Shown piece by piece: positions 53,386 through 62,128 of a stretch of 64,000 nucleotides of DNA. The DNA comes from an uncultured Sphingomonadaceae bacterium. Lineage in GTDB: Bacteria > Pseudomonadota > Alphaproteobacteria > Sphingomonadales > Sphingomonadaceae. The stretch spans positions 1,674,001 to 1,738,000 of the forward strand of contig CANMBD010000001.1 in assembly GCA_947495985.1 (NCBI GenBank), read 5' to 3'. Made by a program: the position numbers and the translations under genes. Position 1 is the stretch's first letter, and each line of letters begins with the position of its first letter. The notes beneath the pieces are model-generated. The model was given only the letters and a program-made list of their open reading frames with translations, was not told the origin of the DNA and ran no database searches.

Positions 53386-54291
53386 TCAAGCTAAATTAGC
53401 GGTGAATTCCGCGACCAAACTGGCAAAGCCGGCCGGATCTTCCAGTTCGGGGAAATGACCTACATGCCCTAAGGTCACGACCCTGGCTGATCGCGCTAGG
53501 CTTTTGGAAGAAGCCTTGTTCGTGTCTGCGTGAGAAGCATCTTGTTCGCCCCAGATCACCAGGGTCGCTTGTTCGGGAACGCCAAAAGGTGCCTTTTCTC
53601 CAACCAGATAGTTTTGAAACATGGTTGGCAACGCGAAAGTTGCGCCGCGATCGAACGCGTGGGCCGTACAGGTGCAGAAATGCTCAACTGCCGGTCCTTT
53701 AGCCATACTAAGCTCATACCAGACAGGCGCGCGGGGTTTCATCATTCTCGGGAAAATTAGCTGACCCACAAAAGGTGTGGAGATTAGACCCTTGGGGTCG
53801 CGCCGCTTCCTCCATTTGAGCTCTTCTTGCCAAGACGGCGCTTGGAGAATGATCAAGCGGCTGCACAGTTCGGTGTAGCGATTGGCGATATCCACCGCCG
53901 CATAAGAGGCGCCGCAGGAGAAGGCGAGGATCGATTGTTCTCCTGCGACCGACCGCAGAAATCTCGCGATCACATCGTTCGTCTTCTGGAAGCTGAAACT
54001 GTAGGAAGGTTTTGGTACAGAGAACCCGTTCCCAGGCGTTTCGAAGGCGATGATAGTGTATGACGCTGAAAGTGTGGCGATAAGCTCATCATAGACTTCG
54101 AGCGTGGCGGGGCCATCGCACAGGAAAACAATGGGAGGCCCCTTGCCTGCCTTACGGTATCGAATGAAGCAGTCATCATCCTCGTAGAAGGCAAGATGAT
54201 CGCACGATACGGAAGAGGGACCGCAGCGTATGCGTTCGATGCGAGCGCGCCAGTTCCACTTTTCCGTTTGCGCAGCGAGACGGTTCATCAT
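53386..54291 (-). CDS. alpha/beta hydrolase
   Basis: 301 residues from ATG 54291 with GAGAGG 5 bp upstream. Core motifs: IVFLCDGPAT (54-63) in place of HGxP, FETPGNGFS (83-91), nucleophile Ser125 in AFSCGAS, acid in WGEQDASH and His in LGHVGHFPELEDP. Predicted serine hydrolase of unknown substrate. Follows the thioesterase gene by 19 bp. Confidence 0.78.
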   Translation of the reverse strand: MMNRLAAQTEKWNWRARIERIRCGPSSVSCDHLAFYEDDDCFIRYRKAGKGPPIVFLCDGPATLEVYDELIATLSASYTIIAFETPGNGFSVPKPSYSFSFQKTNDVIARFLRSVAGEQSILAFSCGASYAAVDIANRYTELCSRLIILQAPSWQEELKWRKRRDPKGLISTPFVGQLIFPRMMKPRAPVWYELSMAKGPAVEHFCTCTAHAFDRGATFALPTMFQNYLVGEKAPFGVPEQATLVIWGEQDASHADTNKASSKSLARSARVVTLGHVGHFPELEDPAGFASLVAEFTANLA

Positions 54292-54310
54292 GATAGCCTC
54301 TCCCCGCGAG

Positions 54311-55054
54311 CTAGCCAAACGGCGTAAGAGCGACAGACATCATAACCTGTCCAAACGGGCCGTTTCGATCAAACAGAGTCCCTGAGCCCAGACCGATCCC
54401 GTTGGGCATCCATGTCGTGCTCGGTCTAATGCCGATATCGGGACCTTCGGGGAAATGCGTGATTGCAAGCTGAAGATTGACATTGGGATCGGCGAGCTTG
54501 GGCTGAGACGGTCGTCCGATCCCGTGCGTCCAGTCGGCAGGACCAAGGATTCGAGCGAGCGGCTTTACACCTTCAACGATATCGTCTGTGTAGCGGAACC
54601 AAGCGATGCCGTCCTCGGATCTGCGCGTTTCGAAATTGTCCATCATCCAGGAGTCTCCATGAGGCGCGGAGCGCTTGGGAAGAACTGGAAGGACGCTTGG
54701 ATCCAGTGGCTGCGGCGCCGGTGGTTCAACCGAACCGATCTCTGTTGGCGTGATAAAGACGACGGAAGCGCGCGCAGAAACCTTGCCATCATCGATGACA
54801 GTTCCGGAAAGCACACTGACGCGGCGGCCTTTGCGGATCACCTCGCATGTGGTCAGCAGCGGCCCCGAGCCGGTCGGTCGTAGAAACTCTACCGACACCG
54901 AGGCGGGAAAGCCGAGACCTTGTTTCTCAGCCTCCGTTTCCAGCTCATGGACCAATAGTCCAGCGACTGCGCCGCCTTGGAGCCCGTTAAAGGGCCCCAT
55001 CGCTGATGGCATGCTTTCCCATGCATCATCTTCATGTTTTACAAATGTCGGCAT
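54311..55054 (-). CDS. thioesterase family protein (double hotdog)
   Basis: 247 residues resembling TesB/acyl-CoA thioesterase-like double-hotdog proteins: FNGLQGGAVAGLLVHE near 22-37, SVEFLRPTGSGPLLTTCEVIRKGRRV, and a second hotdog ending TLFDRNGPFGQVMMSVAL. Likely removes CoA from an acyl group. Divergent from a LysR gene, which probably regulates it and the hydrolase. Confidence 0.8.
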   Translation of the reverse strand: MPTFVKHEDDAWESMPSAMGPFNGLQGGAVAGLLVHELETEAEKQGLGFPASVSVEFLRPTGSGPLLTTCEVIRKGRRVSVLSGTVIDDGKVSARASVVFITPTEIGSVEPPAPQPLDPSVLPVLPKRSAPHGDSWMMDNFETRRSEDGIAWFRYTDDIVEGVKPLARILGPADWTHGIGRPSQPKLADPNVNLQLAITHFPEGPDIGIRPSTTWMPNGIGLGSGTLFDRNGPFGQVMMSVALTPFG

Positions 55055-55148
55055 ATTATCTAAACTCCGTTGAGGTGACTATCAATATGGGATAACTGGT
55101 GAATTGCGTTAGTGAGTTCCCCTCAAGACCAGTGAAGGATATTCATTG

Positions 55149-56051
55149 ATGAGGAAGGTCGACCTCCCTTCCATACCCGCTTTGCAAGCGTTCGAGCGCG
55201 CAGCGGCACGCTCTTCCTTTGCTGATGCAGCGCGCGATCTGGGCCGGACGCCTTCTGCTGTTTCGCACGCAATCAAAGACATGGAGCAGCGTCTCGGAGT
55301 CACCTTGTTCGAGCGCGTCGGACGAACGGTCAGGGTCACCGAAGCTGGCACAGTCTACCTCAATGCGGTCCAGACTGCGCTTTCAGGCCTCGGCGTGGCG
55401 ACGCAGCGCCTGACCCGGAGCGAGGATCGCAATGTGATCCGGATCAGCGCGCTTCCTTTCTTTACCAGCGCCATACTCCTACCCACTCTAGGGCAATTCG
55501 AGGCGAAGCACCCGAACTATGACCTGCGGATCGAGACCACCAATGCGTACGCTGACGTGTTGAATGGCGACTTCGATATCGCTCTTCGCTTCGGTGAGGA
55601 GCATAGCGAGGATCTGGTCTGCAAACCGCTGATTGCGATTTGCGGCCAGCCCATTGCAGCACCAGCCTATCTTCATTCGGCCCCTCCGCTCAATAGGCCT
55701 GCTGATTTGCAAAAGCATACGCTGATCCATGTCCGGGCCAATGAGCAGGCATGGGACGAATGGTGTCGCGCACAAGGAAGCGATCAGCTTGAGGCGACCA
55801 GAAATCTGACATTTGATTCCATCTTGGGTGCCTTGGACGCGGTGTCAAAAGGACTTGGGATTGCGCTCGGAATGCACCCTTTGATCAACGCCTATCATGG
55901 ATATGGCCAGGATTTTGTTCCGGTTCTAGTGCCAGCAAAAGACTGGGTGATAAGTTACAACTTTGTCTGCCAGCGGGTTGCGCTTGAGGATCGCAAGATT
56001 CAGGCGACGTTGAAATGGCTGGAGCGGTCGCTCGCAGGCATTTCAGAGTGA
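55149..56051 (+). CDS. LysR family transcriptional regulator, GcvA-like
   Basis: About 301 residues; winged helix-turn-helix (FERAAARSSFADAARDLGRTPSAVSHAI, residues ~14-41) and a periplasmic-binding-like effector domain (90-295). The TTG at 55146 precedes the ATG used here. Divergent from the thioesterase-hydrolase pair with 94 bp between, the usual LysR control layout. Confidence 0.9.
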   Translation: MRKVDLPSIPALQAFERAAARSSFADAARDLGRTPSAVSHAIKDMEQRLGVTLFERVGRTVRVTEAGTVYLNAVQTALSGLGVATQRLTRSEDRNVIRISALPFFTSAILLPTLGQFEAKHPNYDLRIETTNAYADVLNGDFDIALRFGEEHSEDLVCKPLIAICGQPIAAPAYLHSAPPLNRPADLQKHTLIHVRANEQAWDEWCRAQGSDQLEATRNLTFDSILGALDAVSKGLGIALGMHPLINAYHGYGQDFVPVLVPAKDWVISYNFVCQRVALEDRKIQATLKWLERSLAGISE

Positions 56052-56085
56052 GAGCCAGCAAAAGACAGGCAATTAGGTTGCTATT

Positions 56086-56128
56086 CGATAGTCCGCATTT
56101 CGGCTGCCAAGGCCAGAAAGCAGACCGA
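56086..56128. repeat. dispersed intergenic repeat, copy h
   Basis: GATAGTCCGCATTTCGGCTGCC followed by GGCCAGAAAGCAGACCGAC, the same blocks as in copy f (GTCCGCTTTCGGG...GGCTGCC and GCCGGAAAGCAGAC), just upstream of the recombinase. Confidence 0.55.
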
Positions 56129-56141
56129 CCGCTTCCGGCCA

Positions 56142-57764
56142 GTGAGTGAAGCAAAATCAAAAAAGCGTTGTGCCATCTACACCCGTAAATCGACCGAAGA
56201 TGGTCTGGAGCAGGACTTTAACAGTCTGGATGCCCAGCGAGAGGCATGTGCAGCCTATATATTGAGCCAAAGCAGCGAAGGCTGGGAGGCTGTTCCTGAA
56301 CTTTATGATGATGGCGGCTGGTCCGGCGGCAATATGGATCGCCCTGCCCTCAAGCAGCTGTTGGATGATGTGAAAGCGGGAAGGGTCGATGTCATCGTTG
56401 TCTACAAGGTTGATCGGCTGACACGCAGTCTTGCTGACTTTGCCAAGATCGTTGAAATCTTGGATGAGAATGAAGCCAGCTTCGTCAGCGTCACCCAGTC
56501 ATTCAATACTACGACCAGCATGGGGCGTCTTACACTGACTGTTCTACTATCATTCGCTCAGTTTGAACGTGAAGTCACAGGTGAACGGATCAGGGACAAA
56601 GTTGCCGCCTCCAAGAAGAAGGGCTTGTGGATGGGAGGTGGTGTGTCCTTCGGATACGATGTTGTCGATCGCCAGCTAGTGATCAATCAATCCGAAGCAG
56701 AAACGGTAAAGCAATTGTTTGAGCGATATGCTCAGGTCAAATCCGTACCCCAACTAGTGGATGAACTGGCCGCTCAAGGCATCAAAACTAGAGAACGGAA
56801 ATGGAAAACCGGGAAAACTATCGGCGGCATATACTTCAAGACTGGCACGCTGACCCATCTCCTTCAGAATCCTGTCTATATTGGCAAGATGAGACATAAG
56901 GATGAGACCTATGAGGGTGTTCACCAATCCATAATCTGGCAAGAGCTGTTTGATCAGGTCCAGTCAATCTTTCACACCAACCGCAAAGACCATGCCCTGG
57001 GTAAGAAAAGCCGCAATCCCAGTTTGTTGACTGGCATGATCACGGATCCGGACGGAAAGCCGATGACGCCAGCCCATGCGACCAAGGGATCAAAGCGATA
57101 TCGTTATTATGTCACCCGAACTCAGCCTGGAGACAAATCGACCATATGGCGGATGCCAGCTGGCGAGATTGAAAGGCTGGTTGTTGATACAATTGCGAGG
57201 CATCTGGTGACATGCAGCTTTTCAGGGACAGGTGATGCACGAGCAACGGAAGTCCAGATTAATCTGGATCGCCAAACATCAATCTATCTACCCGCGATGC
57301 CTATCGCCAAACAACGCGAATTATTGCTCAACTGTAAAACACACGTTGCTATAAACGCCGGAACAATCAAAATTAAATTCACGCCTCCAAATCAGGATCA
57401 ACCAATCAATCTTTCGGTCGGAGCTAAACTGGTCAGCAGAGGGTCAGAGGTAAAATTGGCAATTGCACCGGACGATGGATCAATCAAGCGCGAGCCAGAT
57501 CCAGTATTGCTCAGACTGGTTGCTCATGCATTTGCAGCTCAGGACCTGTTAGTTCGAGGAATCCCTTCACCAATGGTCAATCACTACAAGCAACGGCATT
57601 TGCAGCAGCTGGTGAGATTAAGCTTCATGGCCCCTGATATTATCTCTGCGATAGTTGATGGAACACAGCCTCCTGATCTCACAGGACGCAAGATCATGCG
57701 TATCAACAAAATCCCACTAGACTGGGCTGGCCAGCGTGAAATGTTGGGGTTCGCTTCAGCTTAA
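56142..57764 (+). CDS. large serine recombinase
   Basis: 540 residues from GTG 56142. Resolvase domain (8-155) with catalytic Ser17 (YTRKSTEDG) and the arginine-rich active-site segments; recombinase domain (~165-290). Next comes a region where relatives have a zinc ribbon, but the cysteine pairs are missing (LLTGMITDPDGKPMTPAHA). Mobile-element integrase type, yet no other phage or transposon gene is adjacent. It sits about 200 bp from the 3' end of tRNA-Phe. Likely a relic or a self-moving small element. Confidence 0.88.
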   Translation: MSEAKSKKRCAIYTRKSTEDGLEQDFNSLDAQREACAAYILSQSSEGWEAVPELYDDGGWSGGNMDRPALKQLLDDVKAGRVDVIVVYKVDRLTRSLADFAKIVEILDENEASFVSVTQSFNTTTSMGRLTLTVLLSFAQFEREVTGERIRDKVAASKKKGLWMGGGVSFGYDVVDRQLVINQSEAETVKQLFERYAQVKSVPQLVDELAAQGIKTRERKWKTGKTIGGIYFKTGTLTHLLQNPVYIGKMRHKDETYEGVHQSIIWQELFDQVQSIFHTNRKDHALGKKSRNPSLLTGMITDPDGKPMTPAHATKGSKRYRYYVTRTQPGDKSTIWRMPAGEIERLVVDTIARHLVTCSFSGTGDARATEVQINLDRQTSIYLPAMPIAKQRELLLNCKTHVAINAGTIKIKFTPPNQDQPINLSVGAKLVSRGSEVKLAIAPDDGSIKREPDPVLLRLVAHAFAAQDLLVRGIPSPMVNHYKQRHLQQLVRLSFMAPDIISAIVDGTQPPDLTGRKIMRINKIPLDWAGQREMLGFASA

Positions 57765-57966
57765 AAATTCCCCAATTCCGCAAGTGCATCTGGACTCCAA
57801 TATTTGGGCCATCGAGACACTTGGCCATATTGTACCCATATCGCGGTCGCCAAATGGTCTCTGGCGACAACTCCAAAGTCTCGCCACCTGCTAACTAACC
57901 GAAAAATAGGGACAAAATCTGTATTTTGCTTACCAAGTGCGAGATCTTGAATTTTAAGAAAAAAAG

Positions 57967-58042
57967 TGGTGCCCGAAGGCGGATTCGAACCACCGACACA
58001 GCGATTTTCAGTCGCTTGCTCTACCAACTGAGCTATTCGGGC
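57967..58042 (-). tRNA. tRNA-Phe (GAA)
   Basis: 76 bases including an encoded 3' CCA. Acceptor stem GCCCGAA/TTCGGGC, D-loop GCTCAGTTGGTAGAGC, anticodon stem AGCGA with loop CTGAAAA giving anticodon GAA, T-arm GGTTCGAATCC. The 3' end points toward the recombinase. Confidence 0.96.
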
Positions 58043-58140
58043 AACGGGCGGGATGTTGTTCCCGCCGAATTGGAAGCGTCGCTATAGTCGGGGCTTGCAT
58101 GGCTTGTCCACCCCAAAAATGGCGGTTTTATTGCACTGGT

Positions 58141-58344
58141 TCAGGACTCTCCATCACGGCCTGATTCTCCTGCGAAATGATCGGCCAGTTGATCGGGTGA
58201 AACCGGCGGTCCCGGGACTTTATACCCCTCGCCCAACCATTGGAGCAAATCGCGATCTTTGCAGCCTGCACTACAGAACGGCGCGAAATCCGCCGACTTC
58301 GGCTTGCGGCATACCGGGCATTTTGATACCTTTGCGCCAGCCAC
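58141..58344 (-). CDS. yacG: DNA gyrase inhibitor YacG
   Basis: 67 residues. Zinc finger Cys9-x2-Cys12 (CPVC) and Cys24-x3-Cys28 (FCSAGC) with the family tail LLQWLGEGYKVPGPP. In E. coli YacG binds GyrB and inhibits supercoiling. Follows the symporter gene by 3 bp on the same strand. Confidence 0.9.
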   Translation of the reverse strand: MAGAKVSKCPVCRKPKSADFAPFCSAGCKDRDLLQWLGEGYKVPGPPVSPDQLADHFAGESGRDGES

Positions 58345-58347
58345 TGC

Positions 58348-59781
58348 CTATCCTTGACCGACCAGGTTCGGAAACACCGCGAAGACAAAAATCAGCAGCA
58401 CGCCGATCGGCGCCAACCACGCCACCAGGAAACGATAGATTCCGAACAGGGAACCTTCCAGTCCTGTTTCCGCCTCAACCAGCTTCTTGTCCGCACGCCA
58501 GCCGATGAATACGGCCGTCAGAAAGGCCGTCGTCGGCAGCAATATTTTGGAAACAAGGTCATCAATCGTATCGAAAATATTCTTTTCTTCGAACATCGGC
58601 CAGAAACCAAGCAACCGGACATCACTCCAGACATTGAGAGACAGTGCACAGGCCACGCCGATAAGGAATACAAATCCGCCAAATAGCCAAGCCGTGGTGG
58701 CGCGGCTCCATTCAAATCTGCGCATCGCCCAGGCGACCACGCCTTCCAGCAGGGAAATCGAACTGGTCAGGGCAGCAAAAAAGATCAGGACAAAGAATAA
58801 CAGTCCGACCAAAGAACCGGCTGGCATGGTGTGGAAAGCAATCGGTAGTGATTGGAAAACGAGCGTCGGCCCAGCGGCGGCATCCAAGCCCACTGCAAAT
58901 ACAATAGGGAAGATCATCAAGCCCGCGAGCAGGGCAACGCCGGTATCTGCAAAGGCAATCATACCGGCGGTCGGGGCCAGCCTGGTTTCCTTGGACACGT
59001 ATCCGCCGTAGGTGATCAGGGCTGCAGACGCGACACTCATCGAGAACAGGGCCTGTCCGAGCGCGTCGTTGATAACGGAGGGTGTCAGTTTGCTGAAATC
59101 CGGGGTAAACAGAAAGGCCAGGGCTTTGGCAAATTCACCAGTAAAGGCACCATAAAGCGTGATCAGCACCAACAGAACGAAAAATGTCGGCATCAAATAA
59201 GTTGCCGCTTTTTCAATTCCATCCGTGACGCCGCGTGCAACGATCCAGATCGTCAATATCATGAACAGAGTATGCATACCCAGCAGCAGCGGGATATTTC
59301 CGAAAAGGTCGGTCATTCTGCCCGGTATGGACTCTGGATTTTCAGATGCGAGCGCGCCGGCAAACGGGTCGCCGGAAAAGAGCGCGCCGAGAAAGTCGCC
59401 GCCCATCACCCCGACATAATAGAGCACCCAACCCGCTACGACGCTGTAAAAAGTCAGGATCAGAAAAGCGCTGAGTATTCCAATACCACCGAACACGCCC
59501 CAGTTTTTGCTGACATTCGAATCTTCCGCGACTTTGACCACACTATGAAAGGCATCGCTACGTCCATGGCGACCGATCAATATCTCGGAGAGCACCATCG
59601 GCAGGCCGATCAAAACAATGCATCCGATGTAGACGAGCACAAAGGCACCGCCGCCATTTTCCCCCGCAAGCGTAGGAAACCGCCAGATGTTGCCGAGGCC
59701 GACTGCTGCACCGACCGCCGCGAGCACAAAGGCCCATCTCGACGACCAGCCTTCTCCACCCGGTGCTGCTGATCCTGCCAT
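58348..59781 (-). CDS. sodium-dependent transporter (NSS/SNF family)
   Basis: 477 residues, about 11-12 membrane helices. The first carries WRFPTLAGENGGGAF (33-47), which holds the unwound sodium/substrate-binding region of neurotransmitter:sodium symporters. Predicted amino-acid or amine uptake with Na+. Starts 58 bp after the HIT gene. Confidence 0.9.
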   Translation of the reverse strand: MAGSAAPGGEGWSSRWAFVLAAVGAAVGLGNIWRFPTLAGENGGGAFVLVYIGCIVLIGLPMVLSEILIGRHGRSDAFHSVVKVAEDSNVSKNWGVFGGIGILSAFLILTFYSVVAGWVLYYVGVMGGDFLGALFSGDPFAGALASENPESIPGRMTDLFGNIPLLLGMHTLFMILTIWIVARGVTDGIEKAATYLMPTFFVLLVLITLYGAFTGEFAKALAFLFTPDFSKLTPSVINDALGQALFSMSVASAALITYGGYVSKETRLAPTAGMIAFADTGVALLAGLMIFPIVFAVGLDAAAGPTLVFQSLPIAFHTMPAGSLVGLLFFVLIFFAALTSSISLLEGVVAWAMRRFEWSRATTAWLFGGFVFLIGVACALSLNVWSDVRLLGFWPMFEEKNIFDTIDDLVSKILLPTTAFLTAVFIGWRADKKLVEAETGLEGSLFGIYRFLVAWLAPIGVLLIFVFAVFPNLVGQG

Positions 59782-59839
59782 ATCCGAAACTCCCCTAAAT
59801 ACTCTGTGCGCTGTTTAAGCGGCTTGGTTTCTCTTGTGT

Positions 59840-60220
59840 CTAGCGTCTCATCAACATCGGGCCAAGTGGTTTTCCGGCGAATAAATGCACATGGAGATGT
59901 GGCACTTCCTGATGCCCGTCATGTCCGATATTGGCGAGCAGCCTATAGCCCGGCTCGACCATCCCGGCTTCCCGGGCGACATGACCGACACCGCGGACAA
60001 AGCCCGCGATTTCCGCCTCACTGGCCTTTGCTGAGAAATCATCCCAACTGACATATTTGCCCTTTGGAATTACCAAAATGTGATGCGGCGCCTGTGGATT
60101 GATATCGTGAAAAGCGAGCACATGGTCATCCTCGTAAACCGTCCTGTTGGGTATCTCCCCGCGCAGGATTTTGGCAAAAATATTGTCGTCGTCATAAGGC
60201 TCGGTTGCATCAATCGCCAT
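59840..60220 (-). CDS. HIT family nucleotide-binding protein
   Basis: 126 residues with the histidine triad His108-x-His110-x-His112 (PHLHVHLF) and upstream NIFAKILRGEIP. Hint-branch purine nucleoside phosphoramidase. 3 bp after hisE on the same strand, the usual sphingomonad arrangement. Confidence 0.93.
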   Translation of the reverse strand: MAIDATEPYDDDNIFAKILRGEIPNRTVYEDDHVLAFHDINPQAPHHILVIPKGKYVSWDDFSAKASEAEIAGFVRGVGHVAREAGMVEPGYRLLANIGHDGHQEVPHLHVHLFAGKPLGPMLMRR

Positions 60221-60223
60221 GGA

Positions 60224-60541
60224 TCAATCCTTTCTTGAGGCTTTTTCAGCTATGCCAGACAGGCCTTCGCGGCGCGCCAGTTCGGCCAGCACATCATCAA
60301 TGGACAAGTCCATATCGGCGAGCAACACCATCAGATGAAATAGCACGTCGGCTGCTTCTCCTGTCATCTCCGCCTTGTCGTCCTGCACCGCTGCGATAAC
60401 CGCTTCGACCGCTTCCTCGCCCAGCTTTTCAGCCATTTTGGCACGGCCTTTTGCGTGTAGGCTGGCAACATAGCTACTTGCCGGATCAGCATCGCGGCGC
60501 TGGCGAATGGTGGCTTCCAGCTTTTGCAAAATATCAGTCAT
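60224..60541 (-). CDS. hisE: phosphoribosyl-ATP pyrophosphatase
   Basis: 105 residues, all-alpha MazG-like fold with EKLGEEAVEAVIAA (38-51) and GEAADVLFHLMVLL (66-79), the metal-binding helices. Second step of histidine synthesis. In this genome it is separated from hisF by two PEP-CTERM genes. Confidence 0.93.
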   Translation of the reverse strand: MTDILQKLEATIRQRRDADPASSYVASLHAKGRAKMAEKLGEEAVEAVIAAVQDDKAEMTGEAADVLFHLMVLLADMDLSIDDVLAELARREGLSGIAEKASRKD

Positions 60542-60613
60542 GAGCGCTCGTTTGCGCGAGCAAGGGGACAGGCGTCAAGCCTTTGCAGCATGCCGACGCC
60601 GATTATCCAAAAG

Positions 60614-60649
60614 GAAAGGGCCGTCTAATCCCCCGATGACGGCCCTTTC
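60614..60649 (-). terminator. terminator after the small PEP-CTERM gene
   Basis: 12-bp stem GAAAGGGCCGTC/GACGGCCCTTTC with a 12-base loop, followed by CTTTT on the minus strand, 46 bp after the gene's stop and 72 bp before the hisE start. hisE therefore needs its own promoter. Confidence 0.75.
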
Positions 60650-60695
60650 ATGGCGCAGCGAGATCCAGGATCTGCGCGCCAATGGTGACGAACTG

Positions 60696-60977
60696 TTAAA
60701 ACCTGTCGCGCCTTTTCCGCGCCGCGTAACGCCCTGCAACAAGGCCGGCAATGCCCAATGCCAGCATGAGTATATTGGATGGTTCCGGAATCTTTATGCC
60801 AGCTGATGAAGAACCGTTGGAAGAAGAACTGGTTGATAAAGTATCAGCAGAGCTGGTCAAACTCGTCGATGCCCCATGCTCGCCTTCGCCATCGATATAC
60901 CCTAACGCTTCCGCGGGGCTGGCGGCCAAGATCATTGCCGCCGCGCCAGCTAATATGATTAGTTTCGTCAATTTCAT
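60696..60977 (-). CDS. PEP-CTERM sorting domain protein, short
   Basis: 93 residues from ATG 60977. Signal peptide 1-24, a Ser/Thr-rich middle, and a C-terminal sorting signal: PEPS (64-67), a hydrophobic helix and RKRRDR. PEP-CTERM signals target proteins for exosortase-mediated anchoring or release, often with exopolysaccharide. No exosortase gene is in the window. Confidence 0.83.
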   Translation of the reverse strand: MKLTKLIILAGAAAMILAASPAEALGYIDGEGEHGASTSLTSSADTLSTSSSSNGSSSAGIKIPEPSNILMLALGIAGLVAGRYAARKRRDRF

Positions 60978-61182
60978 ACTTGCCCCCGGGGTATGGCGGA
61001 AAATCAAAAACAGTTGATAGACAAGTTAAGCAAATCTCCTGCCAAAAGCCCGGGATCTGCGGTAGCCAACTGTCTTAGTGGTTAACAGATTTTCGCCTAT
61101 GCCAAAATTGTAAGTTAAACCGACATTAACCATCGCCGCAATTGTCTCATAATGGGACATGTGCCCAAGCTACATCAGAATC

Positions 61183-61207
61183 AAAAAGGAGGCTGCGCGG
61201 CCTCCTT
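61183..61207 (-). terminator. terminator after the repeat PEP-CTERM gene
   Basis: AAGGAGGC/GCCTCCTT stem with loop TGCGCG and a T5 run on the minus strand, 28 bp after the stop at 61235. Confidence 0.8.
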
Positions 61208-61234
61208 CCTGAAAGTCTATAGAGCTCGAAACGG

Positions 61235-61936
61235 TCAGTCCGGTTGCTTGTTCTTGCGTCGCCGCATCAAACGCCCGGCAGCGAGACCGCCAGCACCCAG
61301 CCCGAAAAGGATCATGATGCCCGGTTCCGGAACAGGTGTTCCACCGGTCGAACCGCCAGGATGCCCGCCCGTTGATCCGCCATAGCTGGAAGAACTGCTG
61401 CTGGACGAGCTGCTGGACGAAGAACTGCTGGAACTTGAAGAACTGCTTGATCCGCCAAAGCTGGATGAGCCACCGGTTGAAGTAGACACGCCGCCGGTGG
61501 AGGTTGAAACACCGCCGGTTGAAGTTGATACTCCTCCCGTAGATGTCGAAACCCCGCCTGACGAAGTCGATATCGCACCCGAAGAGGTGGAGGTCGATCC
61601 GCCTGTCGATGTGCTGGAGAAATTACCGCTCGAAGTGGATGTCGAGCCACCGGTCGAACCAGAAGTGGTTCCGCCGGTTGAGGTCGACGTTGAACCGCCG
61701 CTGGTTGAAGAACCACCAGACGATGTCGAAGTCGATCCGCCAGTGCTGGTCGAGCTGAAACTGCCAGAGCTGCCGCCAAAACCTGATGATCCGCCTTTGC
61801 CTCCGCTGGAGCCACCGCGTTTTCCACCCTGCGATTGCGCGTCGCCAGACTGGATCGGATAAATGGCGTGCGCCGGAACGGCTGTTATAGCCAACGCTGA
61901 TATTGTGCCAATCAATGCTGTACGAGTAATTGTCAT
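61235..61936 (-). CDS. Ser/Thr/Gly-repeat PEP-CTERM surface protein
   Basis: 233 residues from ATG 61936. Signal peptide ends near AHA (~23). Most of the body is low-complexity: GGSTSTSS-type units, four GGVSTST units in a row and an unbroken serine run of about 22 residues. The sorting signal PEPG starts at 203, followed by a hydrophobic helix and RRRKNK. Likely a glycosylated, surface-bound protein. Repeat number may vary between strains. Confidence 0.83.
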   Translation of the reverse strand: MTITRTALIGTISALAITAVPAHAIYPIQSGDAQSQGGKRGGSSGGKGGSSGFGGSSGSFSSTSTGGSTSTSSGGSSTSGGSTSTSTGGTTSGSTGGSTSTSSGNFSSTSTGGSTSTSSGAISTSSGGVSTSTGGVSTSTGGVSTSTGGVSTSTGGSSSFGGSSSSSSSSSSSSSSSSSSSSSSYGGSTGGHPGGSTGGTPVPEPGIMILFGLGAGGLAAGRLMRRRKNKQPD

Positions 61937-62128
61937 CTCATCCCTCACCTGCCCCATCCTCATTATCCGAGCGGGCTTTTCCGTTTCAAACAGACCATTG
62001 ACTGCGATCAGCAGGCAAATGGTTTAAAAACCGTTAATGCGAAAACGAGATTAATATTTTGTAAAAATAGATGGTTAACAAAGTCTTTTTTCAGACTGTC
62101 TCAGTTTGAACCAACTTCAGACTATCTC

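Noticed and set aside
56142..57764. Complete prophage or transposon around the serine recombinase
   Set aside because: No capsid, portal, terminase, replication or cargo-transposition genes are nearby.
57761..58027. 88-codon open frame on the minus strand
   Set aside because: It is the tRNA-Phe gene read as protein plus flanking sequence.
61400..61760. Regularly spaced short repeats suggesting a CRISPR array
   Set aside because: The repeats are in-frame codon repeats with no unique spacers.
61497..61862. Open frame rich in Val, Glu, Pro and Asp opposite the PEP-CTERM gene
   Set aside because: Antisense image of the Ser/Thr/Gly repeat; the sense strand has a signal peptide and sorting signal.
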